Source: Tethya wilhelma
Taxonomy: Eukaryota; Porifera; Demospongiae; Tethyida; Tethyidae
Assembly (NCBI GenBank): GCA_964030475.1
Contig: CAXIPT010000010.1
Coordinates: forward strand, 2,930,602 to 2,994,601
Direction of reading: 5' to 3'
DNA length: 64,000 nucleotides
The notes below the pieces were generated by a model that was not told the DNA's origin, did not search any database, and saw only the letters and a program-made list of their open reading frames with translations. Shown here piece by piece: positions 11,490-22,904 of the stretch; positions within the stretch are counted from its first letter, which is position 1; every line of letters begins with the position of its first letter. Position numbers and translations under genes: made by a program.

Positions 11490-12424
11490 TATATCATACG
11501 TACGGTAGTACGTATAGTAGGAATGGGCCGACTGTCCCATTGACACAATACAAAATGTTGATGCTTATAAACTTTCAAGAAAAGGAAGATAAGCCTTCAA
11601 ATGCATTTCATAGCCTCCCTCATACAGTTTTCTTACCGTATTATTGAAGAAAACTGTCAGAAAGTCTCTAGAGCACTCTGGAGAGAGCGCTGGTTAGAAG
11701 CCACAAGAGTGCGATTTTGTTCTCCTTCCTTCCTAACTGACTTACTTGAACGCGATTTCCAGACAAACAAAAGACATCTAGCCAACTTTGACTATATAGT
11801 GAGACTTCATTTCATGCAAATTACGTCCTTTTTGACTCGTTTGCTGGCGAAAAGGTAGCAAACAAAATATATAGGTAGCTTTGAAACTCTCGATATAAAA
11901 TACTGTACTTTTATTTAGCCATTTTGATATAGGTAAAGGTCGTCAATAGACCACGTGGTTTGCATGCATATAATGCGCATGCGCATCAAATGTACACTTC
12001 TGCTTTTGTATAGAGACTGACTAGTCTCTGCTGTGTGATTGTCTCCACCTTGGTGTTTAAAAAGTGAATGAACAAGTAGTAAAAATTTTATAAAAATGAG
12101 AAGTGTAGGAATGGGCAGTGCAGTAAAAAGCAATGAAACAAGGCAAGTCTCTGAATTTCGGCACATGACTACTTCATTTTTCGTACCCTACTCTTTGTGT
12201 ATTTACATTCTAAATGCTTGTTACTTCATCCAAATTAGTGATTGCTTGCATTGACTCATGAGCCAAATGACCAGGACATTTATAATGATGGAATTCAAAC
12301 TTGCAATTGACTCATGAAAATGAAGTAGTCATGTGCCGAAATTCAGAGACTTGCCTTGTTTCATTGCTTTTTACTGCACTGCCCATTCCTACACTTCTCA
12401 TTTTTATAAAATTTTTACTACTTG
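11490..12424. repeat. insertion (repeat R2 with palindromic part) in MULE copy A intron
   Basis: Copy B of the gene has no counterpart for this block between GTATTATTTTGA and the TG microsatellite. It starts with CATACGTACGGTAGTACG and GTAGGAATGGGCC. The arms 12085-12185 and 12305-12424 are near-perfect inverted repeats (AGTAGTAAAAATTTTATAAAAATG ... split here as two motifs AGTAGTAAAAATTTT and GTGTAGGAATGGGCAG). Related sequence lies at 19885-20850 and 30415-30523. Confidence 0.6.
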
Positions 12425-12433
12425 TATATATAC

Positions 12434-12510
12434 TACTGTGTGTGTGTGGGTGTGGGTGTGTGTGTGTGTGTATGTGTGTGTGTGTGCGCGTACATGTGTG
12501 TGTGTACCTG
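12434..12510. repeat. (TG)n microsatellite
   Basis: An impure TG run in the MULE copy A intron; the orthologous run in copy B is the CA run at 16651-16705. Confidence 0.9.
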
Positions 12511-13448
12511 ATATTGATTTAGAGTGGTTTGCTATTTTTTTATGATTAAGATAAGCAGTATTAGTAGAGAAACTGCCAAAACTGTATTATCTCAGCATCA
12601 GAAGTTCAGAAAAGCTCAAGGAGTAGCTCTTCACTTGCGTCAGAAGTTGGTATGGCAGAGTTTGATGAGCGTATGTCAGTACTGAAGCAGATAAAAGACT
12701 TTTGGGCTAAAGGACAAAAGATTGCTGTACATATTGTTATAGAAGGTAAATACTGTATTATAAAAAGAAATGCGTATCTATCTTACTTATTATGACATTC
12801 ATTTTCTATTCAAGAGAAGATGAAGTGGGAGAAAGTGATGAGAGTGAAGCATCCAATGATGATTTGAGCAAAGATATCGGTAACTTTTGCATGCATGATT
12901 CTGTATTTATATTTTTAGTGTATATAAAACCCGACACAAACACACATGGTCCAGATATCACTGATATCAAGCTTCCTCCGAAGATCAGAAAACGTGGTAG
13001 GCCAAAGGGTGCCGATAAGACTGTAATTGGTCTCCCTAAGAAGAAGAGAGCTACTACATCGAACAAACTCAAACCATTTCTTCGGAAAAATTTAGTTGAA
13101 AGGGAAAAAGGTAGTTCAAAGTTCATGTAATACCAACAATTTATTATTGAATATTTTTTGGTATTTATTTTGCAGTCATACTTTCATGGTTTGTGGAGCC
13201 CAAGATCATTGATTCTGCTATTGAAGGGGTGAAGAAGAAGTAGAAATGAGACCGGAGAAAGTATCAGCTTCTTGCCTTGATGAAAATGTTTGTATACGGA
13301 CGTATTTCACTCATGATGCCTGGATGGCCGTCTCCAGTGTAGTAGAAGCTGTCCAAAAACACCCAATTTGGTATTGTGGGCGGTGTAACAAGGCTGTATT
13401 GGATGAAACTGAAGATTCAATTGTGTGTGATTCTTGTCTTGTATGGTA

Positions 13449-13812
13449 CCAGTGGCAGATCCAGAGGGGTTTCCGTAGTTTCCGTGGAAACCCCGTTTTG
13501 GCCAGGCCAGCTTACAATCAGTTTTTTTTACAACAAACAACAGAAAGCTAACTTATGGACTCTTACAAGTAGCTACTTTCAGAGGGAATTTAGGACAAGA
13601 AATATGAGCTAGAACGCCTGGATACTTGCACAAAACAGCTAGCTAGTCAGCTCCTTAGCGCGATCAACGCTCGTTGTAAAGTGCAAAGTTTATGGAAGTG
13701 AAAAATGGGTGGGGCTGTATTACGTAAGATGGGCATGTTTTAGCAAAAGTGGGCGTGGCTACCCCAAATTTTTCACACGCACTATTGCTAGAAACCCCCT
13801 TCTACCACTGCT
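13449..13812. mobile_element. hAT-type MITE inside the PHD-like exon
   Basis: It runs from CAGTGGCAGATCCAG to CTTCTACCACTG. Left TACCAGTG and right TACCACTG match at 7 of 8 positions and may be the target duplication. The reading WYQ before it and CLDV after it can be joined in frame, which supports insertion into coding sequence. Confidence 0.6.
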
Positions 13813-13957
13813 TAGATGTGTAGAGGCATTATTTGAGTGAGAATAAACTTTAGGTTCAATGTAAGATTCTTACAAATAATTTATACAATAAACATTATAG
13901 CATTATTCTTCTTTGTTTTGAATTTTTGTAATAGTCTTCGATAGTTTCATCTGGTAG

Positions 13958-16010
13958 CTATTCTGGGCCTTCGATACAAATTCGCATAGTGTGCTCCAGT
14001 GTAGATTCAACCATTCTGTTATGAAGCCAAGTCTTGATGAGTTTCATGGTACTAAACGTTCGCTCAACAGTAGCTGTAGTGACAGGTAGCACAATCAAAA
14101 TGGCTGCTAGATTGGAGAAGGAGGTTGTCTTATTGGTATCAGTAAGTAAGAGGATAGTACTTGCTGTAAGGAGCTCTTCTTGTGATGAAGAAACATTAGT
14201 CGGCGAAAAAGTTTCCACTCTGACTCTGTGTCCTCTGAGTCAACATCAGGCTCTGATGAGTGCCTTTCCTCTTCAAACTCTACTTCCTGCACAGAACCAT
14301 ACCATGTAGAAAGAATTTTAAGCTTTCCATTTCATAGCTACTTAGCTTGCTCTCATCTTCAGGAAGGTGTTTGGGGTCAAACACAGCCATTGAAGATATC
14401 AAGTCAGTTTTTTTCTATCTGATTCTTGTATGTATGGGCAATACACCTGGACAAACTGAATTTTCATAGTATCTGTGTGGTATAGTGATATTTCATTGTG
14501 TGATGTCAGTGAAAACAGAACTGTGTTCCTTAAACCACACTGTAGTGCTTATGTCATCTTTAAGCTCTTTTAGTCTGTCCAGTGTGCTTTCGACCATTCC
14601 AGGAACACTAGCTAAATCTACTTCCTTACCTTGTAGACTTGCTTGTAGCTTGGCTACAGTACGCAAGACGAACATGTAAATGCAAGCAACAGTGTTGTAT
14701 TCAAGAGTGTTGCAATTCCATGAGCCTCAGCATCCCCTGTTTCACTGTATACCTGCTCATAGGTGTTCACCAATGCAGGTAAGCTTCGCCTAACTGCTTG
14801 CACTGCCCTTTCTCTACCAAGCCAACATGTTCAACCATTTTTATAGTTCAGGAGCCCAGCCTGGATCTCAGCTAGCTTTTAAGCTTTCTTAGGGGAATAA
14901 AAAAAAACTTTCCAGATGGTAAGCAAACTCGTTTTACTTCTCTGTGTTCAATTGCTGCATTGAGAGTTGCCAGTTGCAGTTGGTGACATCAACAGTGTAC
15001 ATAAACAGCATTAGGTGAATGTAGTTGTAGCCGTTTTTGAACACCACTTCTCTGGCCGGACATTGTGCTAGTGCTATTCCACGCATTTTAGTTATATTAA
15101 TACTCTTAGACTCCAGGTAATCACACAGATAAGTGAAAATAGCTTAAGCTGTTGGCAGGCAGAATACCAAAAAAGTGTTCAACTGGCTTGCCACCTTGTT
15201 CCCATCCTGCATATAAGAAACGACAGTGCTTTCATCAGCCACTAATGAAAAATAGGTACTGGAACTGAACCTTGACAGACGACTTCTCTCCGTAACTTTA
15301 CTAATACTACAAAGGAGATCTATAACTGTGGCATATGATTGGTACATGGCATTTCGTGGAGAACCATCTCTTAGCTGGATCTGGAACAAATCCAGTGGCA
15401 ACATTAACTTTTGCAATATTTTTGGCATATCACCATTCTCAATTTGAAGATGAGCCCTTCGAATGTTGTGGTATGAGGAATGTGGTGCTTGACAACGAAG
15501 TAGAGTGAACAAACAAGCTTTTTGAACAAATCTCTGTTTCTTCTTCACTAACTGAAACTATTTGCTCTACAATAGTACCATGTGTTCTAGCTAGTAGGGA
15601 TAGTTTCTGTTTGCTGCCTAGCTTGTGCTACTTTTGATGCTTTGCCAGGAGAGATGTTGCCTTTACCCAAGGCTGTGTTACCCATGCACCTTTAGCTTGC
15701 ACAGGTACTGTCCCAAACGATTTACAAACACAGCAAGTCATACGTTTCTCAGAGGAATTGCACTCCATCCATGGGTACTTGCTCTTCCACATATGAAAGA
15801 TTTTGTTTGTAGGATTGCATTTTAGTACTGGAACTGGAAGTGCTTGTGCTGGAAGAACTGCCACACTTGCTTGAGTCAGAGTGAGTCTGAAGAGCAATTG
15901 TCTTGCTAGGAGGTTCTTCTAGGTCACTGTCATCACTAGAAGAGGAAGAACCATTTGACTTGAAATACTTTCCCATTATTGAGTGACAAAAAATAAACAT
16001 GTGGCCACAT
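13958..16010 (-). pseudogene. hAT transposase copy B (near full length, decayed)
   Basis: Minus-strand order: MGKYFKSNGSSSSSDDSD (15975 downward), zinc segment KYPWMECNSSEKRMTCCVC, LVADESTVVSYMQDG (catalytic Asp region), then the segment across 14760-14880 that is interrupted in copy A, LRTVAKLQASLQGKEVDLAS near 14600-14675, and the C-terminal dimerisation region LIVLPVTTATVERTFSTMKL with HNRM near 14010-14100. Frameshifts separate these pieces, and the TAA after FCLPTA is shared with copy A, so both copies descend from, or are alleles of, an already dead element. Copy B stops at the N at 16011. Confidence 0.8.
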
Positions 16011-16011
16011 N
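16011..16011. other. single N, homology break
   Basis: Left matches 4390-4413 region (hAT upstream), right matches the inverse of 13110 (MULE tail). The two are not adjacent in the other copies. Confidence 0.7.
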
Positions 16012-16648
16012 AACTACCTTTTCCCTTTCAACTGGATTATTCCAAAGAAATGGTATTGGTTTGTTGGATGTAGTAGCTCTCTTCTTCTTAGGGAGACCAA
16101 TTACAGTCTTATCAGCATCCTTTGACCTACCACATTTTCTGATCTTTGGAGGAAGCTTGATATCAGTGATATCTGGACCATGTGTGTTTGTGTCGTGTTT
16201 TATATACACTAAAAATATAAATACAGAATCATGCATGCAAAAGTTACCAATATCTTTGCTCAATTCATCATCGAATGCTTCACTCTCATCACTTTCTCCA
16301 ACTTCATCTTCCAACCGTATATCTTGAATAGAAAATGAATGTCATAATAAGTAAGATAGATACGTATTTCTTTTTATAATACAGTATTTACCTTCTATAT
16401 CTGATTCAACAATATGTACACCAATCTATTGTCCATTAGCCCAAAAGTCTTTGATCTGCTTCAGAACTGACATACGCTCATCAAACTCTGCCATACCAAC
16501 TTCTGACACAAGTGAAGACAGTTCTTGAGCTACTCCTTGAGCTTTTCTGAATTTTTGATGCTGAGATAATACAGTTTTGGCAGTTTCTCTACTAATACTG
16601 CTTATCTGAATCATAAAAAAATAGCAAACCACTCTAAATCAATATCAG

Positions 16649-16708
<60 letters not shown>

Positions 16709-19654
16709 GTATATATCTCAAAATAATGCACACCACCATACTAACCTGGAAAGAATCATCTGCTAATGAATTCTCAGAATCTGTTGTTTTTCTTGCATAC
16801 ATATCCCGCATATACGATGTTGTCCACCTGTCTGAGACAACGGTCAGACTGAACATTGACTAGTCTATCGAGCTAGACCCATTTTTCACTTTAACGACCC
16901 TTTCCTATCACTAACACGGCAAAAAATGGGTCTAGCAGAGGTCGCTCTTGATTAGTACAGAAAATCTCGTACTAACATCTGATTGGTCAGAATTAAGAAA
17001 TCAATTTATGCACATGGAATGTTAGTTGCACGTGGCTTCTATGAACAACCACTACTAGACTGCAGTGGTAATGTTTTACATTGAGGTTGTTCGCACCCAC
17101 TTAGTTTTTGACCAGCTTGTCAATTATGAGCTTTAATAATATTGCAGCTGCAGAGCGACCTCTGCTAGACCCATTTTTCGCTATGTGAGTCATAGTGGAG
17201 CGAAAAATGGGTCTAGCTCGATAGACTAAACATTGACAAATCTGTCTTACGGCGCACAGCAAACATGTGTCGGCAAGGTAGACACATTGTTTTCCAGAAA
17301 GTACATTGGCAATTGTTAGCACTAACTATAAGAGTACCAGCAGATGATGAAACAGAGAAATTCTCACCATGATCTTCAAATTTAGTCACCTCTCTACTTA
17401 AAATCATCTGTTTTTCCACAAACTTAAATGCATAAGGAGTCAACAGATCGGCATATTTGTTTATCGATAGATCATTGGATTCGGAGGTCAATCGTTTCTT
17501 TACCATTGTCATTAGTGTAGTACGATCTCTTTCATTTCTCAGGCATGCAAGAACAGCAAAAAAACTGGTCAATAAATTTAGCCAGAGAAGCATACCTTTA
17601 TTTTTGAATTGATGCATTCTAGACAATTGTTTGTACTCTCTCCCATAGTGAAATTAGCTCCTTTGAAACATTCCACCCATTGGTGACAAATTGGGTGCCA
17701 GTTGTCATTGAAATATTGGATGACAGCTTTCAATCCAGATTCTTGTAGTGATTGGTAGTTCTCTGTGTATTCTGCTTCTGATTTTGAGTATACTAAGTTA
17801 GTCATTAGTTCTAGTGCATGGTCACGCTCACCAGGACGCAATCCTAGTTTCTCGCATGTTATTTCTCGTCTCATACTTCTCAGGGTATGAAATAGACAGA
17901 TTAGTAATGATGCTGATGGAAATTCTTTCTGAAAGACAGCCTGCTCAGTGAAATCTTTATCTGTCATCACCACTTTGGTTTTCGACCAAAGAGGGTTGAC
18001 TTTCTTAAAAGCTTGAACCATTCTTGCTATTGCTTCTTCTGTTTCCAACACTGTCAAAAAGACTCCCACAATTTCACTTTGCCCATTACTGTCGATAACC
18101 AGTATCAAATACAGAGGCATACGTAGCTCATTTAATTTGTATGTAGCATCTACCATTAGAACTTCCGGATAAGCTGAAAAGTTTGTTTTCATTACTCCAT
18201 CTTGAAAGAAGAGGCCTGTGAAAGTTGACGTGTCATCAGTGAACACATCCACAGTTGAATCTGCGTAGAGGAAAATATTTTCACTAGTATAGCAATTATA
18301 TACTTGTACATAATTATGTTACACGTTTTTCTTACCATTGATCGATTGCAGCCTACTAGTAAGTGCCTTCAGGTCATTCTTATCAGAACGTTCACGGATG
18401 CTTGACTGGACATTACTTAGATCTTTCAGGGTAACAATTTTCCTAGTTTTGCCACTAAGATGCTGCTGTAGTAACTTTTTATCTACTTTCATGTTAAGGT
18501 AATTCTCGGCTTCTTTCTGTTCACTATTAGTAAGATGCCGCTGACAAGGCAGATGATTGTAAATATCCTGTGAACAGTAAAAGTATATAGGTATATTCAT
18601 AAGATAATAGCAATAGACTTTTAGAAACAACTCACTTTGCTTATTTCATGATTATGTTCACATACTTCTGTCACTCTAAGAGACTGGCCATCTTCACTGA
18701 GAGTTAGTTTAATACCAGCAGTACAACTTTGTTTCCAAGTGTAGGGTGTGCAACATGAAAAATCAACATTCGACTTTTGAACAACTAATTCATGCAATAT
18801 GTACAGTAGGTTGAAACTTAAACTAGCGCACCTTCAAACTCCGTTGTCTCCTATCAACAAATGACTTCTGAATTCTTGGTACTAACTACTTTCAACAGAA
18901 TCAGCCAGATGGTTACCAATAACAGAGGCTTGTTTCAACTCTATCAGAGAATTGGTAAGGCCCTCCTGTAACTAACGCAACATGGAGGGATTCGCTTCTC
19001 TCTTGCATGCAAGCAAAAATGGCAAATAATTGCGATTTTAGCGGTAAAAAATGCGTAAATTTTGCTGACAATGCAATATGAAATTTACGGTTTACTTTCA
19101 CTTCAACGACAGAGATCAGGAATCGAAGGTGCGCTGGTTTAAGTACCAACTTACTCTACATGTTGCACGTATTAATTGTTCAAAAGTCGAAAGTTGATTT
19201 TTCATATTGCACACCCTACCAAGTGCTAAAGTGAAGGTGTAAAGTACAATCACAGGTGAGATCACTGAGCATGAGATGTAGCAGTACAACTGACCACTAA
19301 CCTTGAGTGTACTCTCTCTCCAGTTCCTTTGTTCTTGTACATTTTACCACCAAAGAGACAAGTGAAGTGAATACTGTAGTACTTCAACTCTGATCTTGCA
19401 CCTTCAACACGCTTAGGTACACGTTTTTTTGCCACTTCAAGCGTTCTTGAGTCATGATGCGTGAGCTGTACACTCCTGTTTTCCTCATAACTCTTGATTT
19501 TAGACTCAAGATTATTAAATGTCGAAAAGGACTCTCCAACTTTAAACATAACATACTCAGAGTCACTGGGAGTTGTCCTAGCCTCTCCACTTGTTGAGAC
19601 AGCCATCCTTGTACTCACTACCACGTGTAGCTGGGCAAGAATTTTTAAGTCCAA
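16012..19654 (-). CDS. MULE transposase with SWIM zinc finger (ZSWIM1/3-like), copy B
   Basis: Exons on the minus strand: an N-terminal exon 19654 (or 19606) to about 19262 with YYSIHFTCLFGGKMYKNKG; an exon near 18646-18741 with GIKLTLSEDGQSLRVTEVCE and HNHE, a FAR1/ZSWIM-like DNA-binding fold; an exon at about 18350-18600; the catalytic exon 18252-17600 with D in MVDATYKL, D in MTDKDFTE and E in NNCLECINSK, the MULE DDE triad; a ~50-bp intron; then LTSFFAVLACLRNERDR and the SWIM finger ANNCQCTFWKTMCLPCRHMF near 17270-17330; 3' exons to 16012 with an AT-hook-like basic tail. The long catalytic exon is fully open. The gene is broken by two MITEs, one in the SWIM exon and one at the start of the second exon, and by the N at 16011. 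It probably encodes a nuclear transposase; a domesticated host gene is unlikely because copies are multiple and damaged. Confidence 0.8.
16651..16705. repeat. (CA)n microsatellite
   Basis: A pure CA run of about 27 units in the intron of the MULE gene copy B. Confidence 0.95.
16852..17237. mobile_element. MITE with perfect 9-bp target duplication in SWIM exon
   Basis: The element is 16861-17228 (368 bp). It starts TAGTCTATCGAGCTAGACCC and ends with the exact inverted repeat. AACATTGAC stands on both sides (16852-16860 and 17229-17237). The 9-bp duplication points to a MULE-type transposase. Each end also contains an inverted copy of GACCCATTTTTC...AAAAATGGGTC, so each terminus can form its own hairpin. 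It interrupts the exon coding DLSMF. Confidence 0.85.
18735..19225. mobile_element. MITE of the TAGGGTGT family with perfect 7-bp target duplication
   Basis: The element is 18742-19218 (477 bp). Ends read TAGGGTGTGCAACATG and its inverted partner CATATTGCACACCCTA; the inverted repeat extends to roughly 105 bp with scattered mismatches. CCAAGTG flanks both sides (18735-18741 and 19219-19225). The first ~32 bases match the ends of the 6.6-kb element at 49684 except at about three positions. It sits 7 nt inside an exon of the MULE gene (acceptor CTTTAG then CACTTGG on the minus strand). Confidence 0.85.
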
Positions 19655-19756
19655 GATTTAGCTTCTGCACATGCTCGGTAAACACGTGGTCGGAACTGCC
19701 GGACCTGTAGCAATGCTATCAGCGTCCGGCTGCCGGACCAGTAGCCACTGCATTTT

Positions 19757-19880
19757 GTTTACCATACTGGTGATCACTTCAAAATAGTTAGAGGAATATT
19801 ATTATAAATGTTACTACTGTTATGATCACCTATATCTGCTGTGCATTATATAGGGGAAGAATAGGGAGGAATATTATAGT
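19757..19880 (+). repeat. inverted second copy of the Helitron 3' end
   Basis: Sequence from TACCATACTGGTGATCACTTC to GTGCATTATATAGG is the reverse complement of 22205-22335, which contains the last codons of the OTU gene and what follows it. The two copies face each other across about 2.3 kb. Confidence 0.7.
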
Positions 19881-19884
19881 AAAA

Positions 19885-20850
19885 ATTTCATAAAAATAAT
19901 AGGTGTAAAATGGACAGTGCTTCAAAAAGTGATGAAATAAGAGATGTCTCAATTTCGGCACATGACTACTTCATTTCTTGTTGTTTCCCTTATCCTGTTC
20001 TTATCATTCAAATTTATAATTTTGTGATTGCCTTGCTTTAATCCGAATGGTTCAAATTCATGCCTGGCCAAATCAGTTTATTAATTGATGTAATTTGTAT
20101 CAGCACAAAGATAATTATGAAACTTTGGAATAAAAGAATGAAGTAGTCATGAGCCAAAATTGAGGCATCTCTTGCTTCATCACTTTTTGAAGCACTGCCC
20201 ATTGTTACACCTATTATTTTTATGAAAGTTTTACTACTTGTTCATTCACTTTTTTCAACACTACATAGTGCCAAACTTAACTAGATATCATTATGCACAG
20301 TCTGAGTAAGGACTGGTTAGTCCCTACAAAAACAGCAGCAAGAGTATAATTGTGCATTGGCATTAAATGCCACAAACCACGTGGATGTAATAACCTTTGA
20401 ACCCTACTTACAACAGAGATGGCTATACTGTGACAGTACAGCTAAGTCAATTGTTAGGCTAGTTTTTGTTTGTTGACATTTAGGCACAAAGCGAGTGTAA
20501 AAGGCACTACTCCAGATTAAAAAAAGGTAATTTGCAAAGTCAGAACTAACCCAATCCTTTTTGTTTCCCTGGAAATTGCGTTCAAGTTTAATGAAGAAAG
20601 AACAAAAATTGCGCTGTTGTGGCCTCCAGCTAGCGCTCTCTACGAGAGCTCAGAGAAGTTTCGGTAAGTTTTAGGACTTGCATGCAGTTGGTAATCGGCC
20701 TGAGAGAGCCTATGAGTAGGTTTGAAGGCTTAACTTTGTTTTGCTAGATTTTTATGGTGGTAAACATTTTGTATTGTGTTTATGGGACAGTTGGCCCATT
20801 CCTACTATGCGTACCTACTGTACGTATGATAATACACATGTAATTTATGT
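19885..20850. repeat. repeat R2, second locus, with inverted arms
   Basis: The arms 19885-19985 and 20135-20260 are inverted repeats of each other (ATTTCGGCACATGACTACTTCATT versus its complement, shown as ATTTCGGCACATGACT). The part to 20850 carries CCACGTGG, CTCTCTACGAGAGC and GGGACAGTTGGCCCATTCC, collinear in reverse with 11510-12190. Confidence 0.55.
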
Positions 20851-20869
20851 ATATTGATCAGAAAATGAT

Positions 20870-22280
20870 TGAATATTCTTTCTATCCATATAACATGTCA
20901 CTATAAATTTATTCGAGCACTGAGACATTATTGAAACACTCCCTATTATCATACGTACGGTAGTACATATAGCAGGAATGGCTTATCTTATATACTTTAT
21001 CAGTATACCATGCATGTACTATAAGTTGAACTTATAAATCCTACTGATCGAATCTGTTTCTTGTTGAATTTTATGGCTATATACAGTATGCCATGGTACC
21101 GGTAACAAAAGATAGTATAATGCCATGGGGAGTGTTTCAACAGTGAGTGCTCAAAAAATTAGTGACATGTACTTATGCATGCATAAGTTGCATGACTGCA
21201 TTAAATTCCTCCCCATTCCTCCCCTATATAATGCACAGCAGAGTTCCCTACAATACAGTACAGGAAACATGCAATAGGTACAATAACAGTATAGAGACTG
21301 TGACAGTCTTTTTGTACACTAAATTCTATAGACTTTGATATCAATGATGTCATTATGGAGCACATAATTATAGCAACCTCGATCCGCAAATTATATCATA
21401 CATATTATATATATATATATACATAAATTTATGTGCAGAGAGGTGACACTCAACCCAATGTGATATAAACATGTATACTGTATAGCCAGAAATTTTGTAA
21501 GCTCTCTATAATGGCTGCAGATAAGACTTGATCAGTACCAATGGCTTATAATTAAGCTGAATTTGTTTCTTGCTCATTCAATTTGCTGGCTTTACAGTTA
21601 TAATTATGGATAAATAATGGCGAGTAAATCACTAATATAATGTCTCAGTGCTCGAATAAATTTATGACATGTTATATGGATAGAAACATTAATTTTTCTG
21701 ATTAGCATGCATAAATTACATGTGCATTATAATGCTCCTCCCCATTCCTCCCCTATATAATGCACATGCAGTAGAGTTCCCTACAATACAGTACATGAAA
21801 CATACAATTGGTATAATAACAGTATAGAGACTGTGACAGTCTTTTAGTTCACTAAATTGTATAGACTTTGATATCAATGATGTCACTATGGAGCACATAT
21901 AGCAACCTTGATCCGGAGAAGTGACACTCAACCCAATGTAGTATAAACACAAACTGTATAGCCAGAAATTTTGTAAGCTCTCAAATTTGCAGTATAATGG
22001 GCTGCAGATGAGACTTGATCAGTACCGTGCACTTATAATTTAGCTGAATTTGTTTCTTGCCAATTAATTTGCTGGCTATACAATTATAATTATGTAACAA
22101 TATAGATATATAATGGGGAGTGTTTCAATAATGTCTCAGTGCTCGAATAAATTCATAATGACATGTTATATGAATATTATCATTTTCTGATCTGCATACA
22201 TAAATTACATTTGCATTATAATATTCCTCCCCATTCCTCCCCAATATAATGCACTGCAGATATAGGTGATCATAACAGTA
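20870..22280. repeat. three-fold repeat block (~0.5-kb unit, truncated third)
   Basis: The order AATGTCTCAGTGCTCGAATAAA, ACATGTTATATG, CATAAATTACAT, CTCCTCCCCATTCCTCCCC, AGTTCCCTACAATACAGTAC, TATAGACTTTGATATCAATG occurs around 20880-21375 and 21640-21900, and the first part again at 22120-22260. No coding potential is conserved. Confidence 0.65.
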
Positions 22281-22287
22281 GTAATAT

Positions 22288-22797
22288 TTATGATACAATT
22301 CCTCGAACTACTTTGAAGTGATCACCAGTATGGTAAACAAATATGGCACGATCTGAATCACTCTCATATGTCCTCAGCGAGGGGTCTACATGGCTAGGAG
22401 AGTGAAGCTGCCATGTGGCATTTTGCCTACTGTACGAAAAGATGCGTGTGTTGAGCAAATGTGCCAGTGCAAACATCTCTACAGCAGTGCCCCACTCTCC
22501 CATGTTGGTGTCAGCAAGATACTCATGCACATTATCATAGTTGGCATTTAGGCCAACATAGAAACTGGACATGAACAAATCATCGTTTGCTTCCATGTGG
22601 GTAGTGATTGCATTTCGTAATGCACTGTATTGAGTCTGAGATCCAGTAATGACATGAGAAAAGGCCCTAAAGAGACAATTCCCATCCCCCCAAGTGTTAA
22701 GAAGACTTCTAGTGTCAGGGTGTCTCAGAGCAACAGTTGGACCACCTGGTGTGATAGTACTTGCACGCCTGAATATCAACCCCAGTTGGGCACACAC
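22288..22797 (-). CDS. OTU-like cysteine protease domain (Helitron C-terminal module)
   Basis: The 169-residue frame contains TWGDGNCLFRAFSHVITGSQ at about residues 34-53, in which D, the catalytic C and the following FRA match the OTU deubiquitinase signature, and FVYHTGDHFKVV near the C-terminus, where the His is the expected general base. A WG-T segment (EWGTAVEMFALAHLL) before it also fits the fold. OTU domains are known as extra modules of some animal Helitrons. It lies just downstream of the helicase on the same strand, separated by about 110 bp with a stop, so it may be a separate exon or a frame lost by mutation. The catalytic Cys and His are both present. Confidence 0.75.
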   Translation of the reverse strand: MCAQLGLIFRRASTITPGGPTVALRHPDTRSLLNTWGDGNCLFRAFSHVITGSQTQYSALRNAITTHMEANDDLFMSSFYVGLNANYDNVHEYLADTNMGEWGTAVEMFALAHLLNTRIFSYSRQNATWQLHSPSHVDPSLRTYESDSDRAIFVYHTGDHFKVVRGIVS

Positions 22798-22904
22798 ACT
22801 ACGCTGCCAATCTGCATGACAAGATTGTAACTAAAAGGCCACACACCAAGTCTGTTGGGTTCGTAATCATCACAAGTCCAAACTCTCTTACAGTCACTGT
22901 TTTG

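Larger units (their letters stand above)
11171..13448 (+). pseudogene. MULE/SWIM transposase gene, copy A, 3' part
   Basis: Only the 3' part of the gene is present. It begins in the exon coding the SWIM zinc finger (ANNCQCTFWKTMCIPCRHMF, CxCx7CxxCRH), continues with an exon near 12550-12710 (SRETAKTVLSQHQKFRKAQG), an exon near 12820-12880 (EDEVGESDESEASNDD) and one at about 12950-13110 with a basic AT-hook-like PPKIRKRGRPKGADKTVIG. It ends with FVEPKIIDSAIEG and a Cys-rich PHD-like segment WYCGRCNK...CDSCLVWYQ at about 13368-13450. Compared with copy B it has a small deletion after the SWIM motif and an insertion of about 0.93 kb in an intron. The PHD-like finger is cut by a hAT MITE. Confidence 0.75.
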
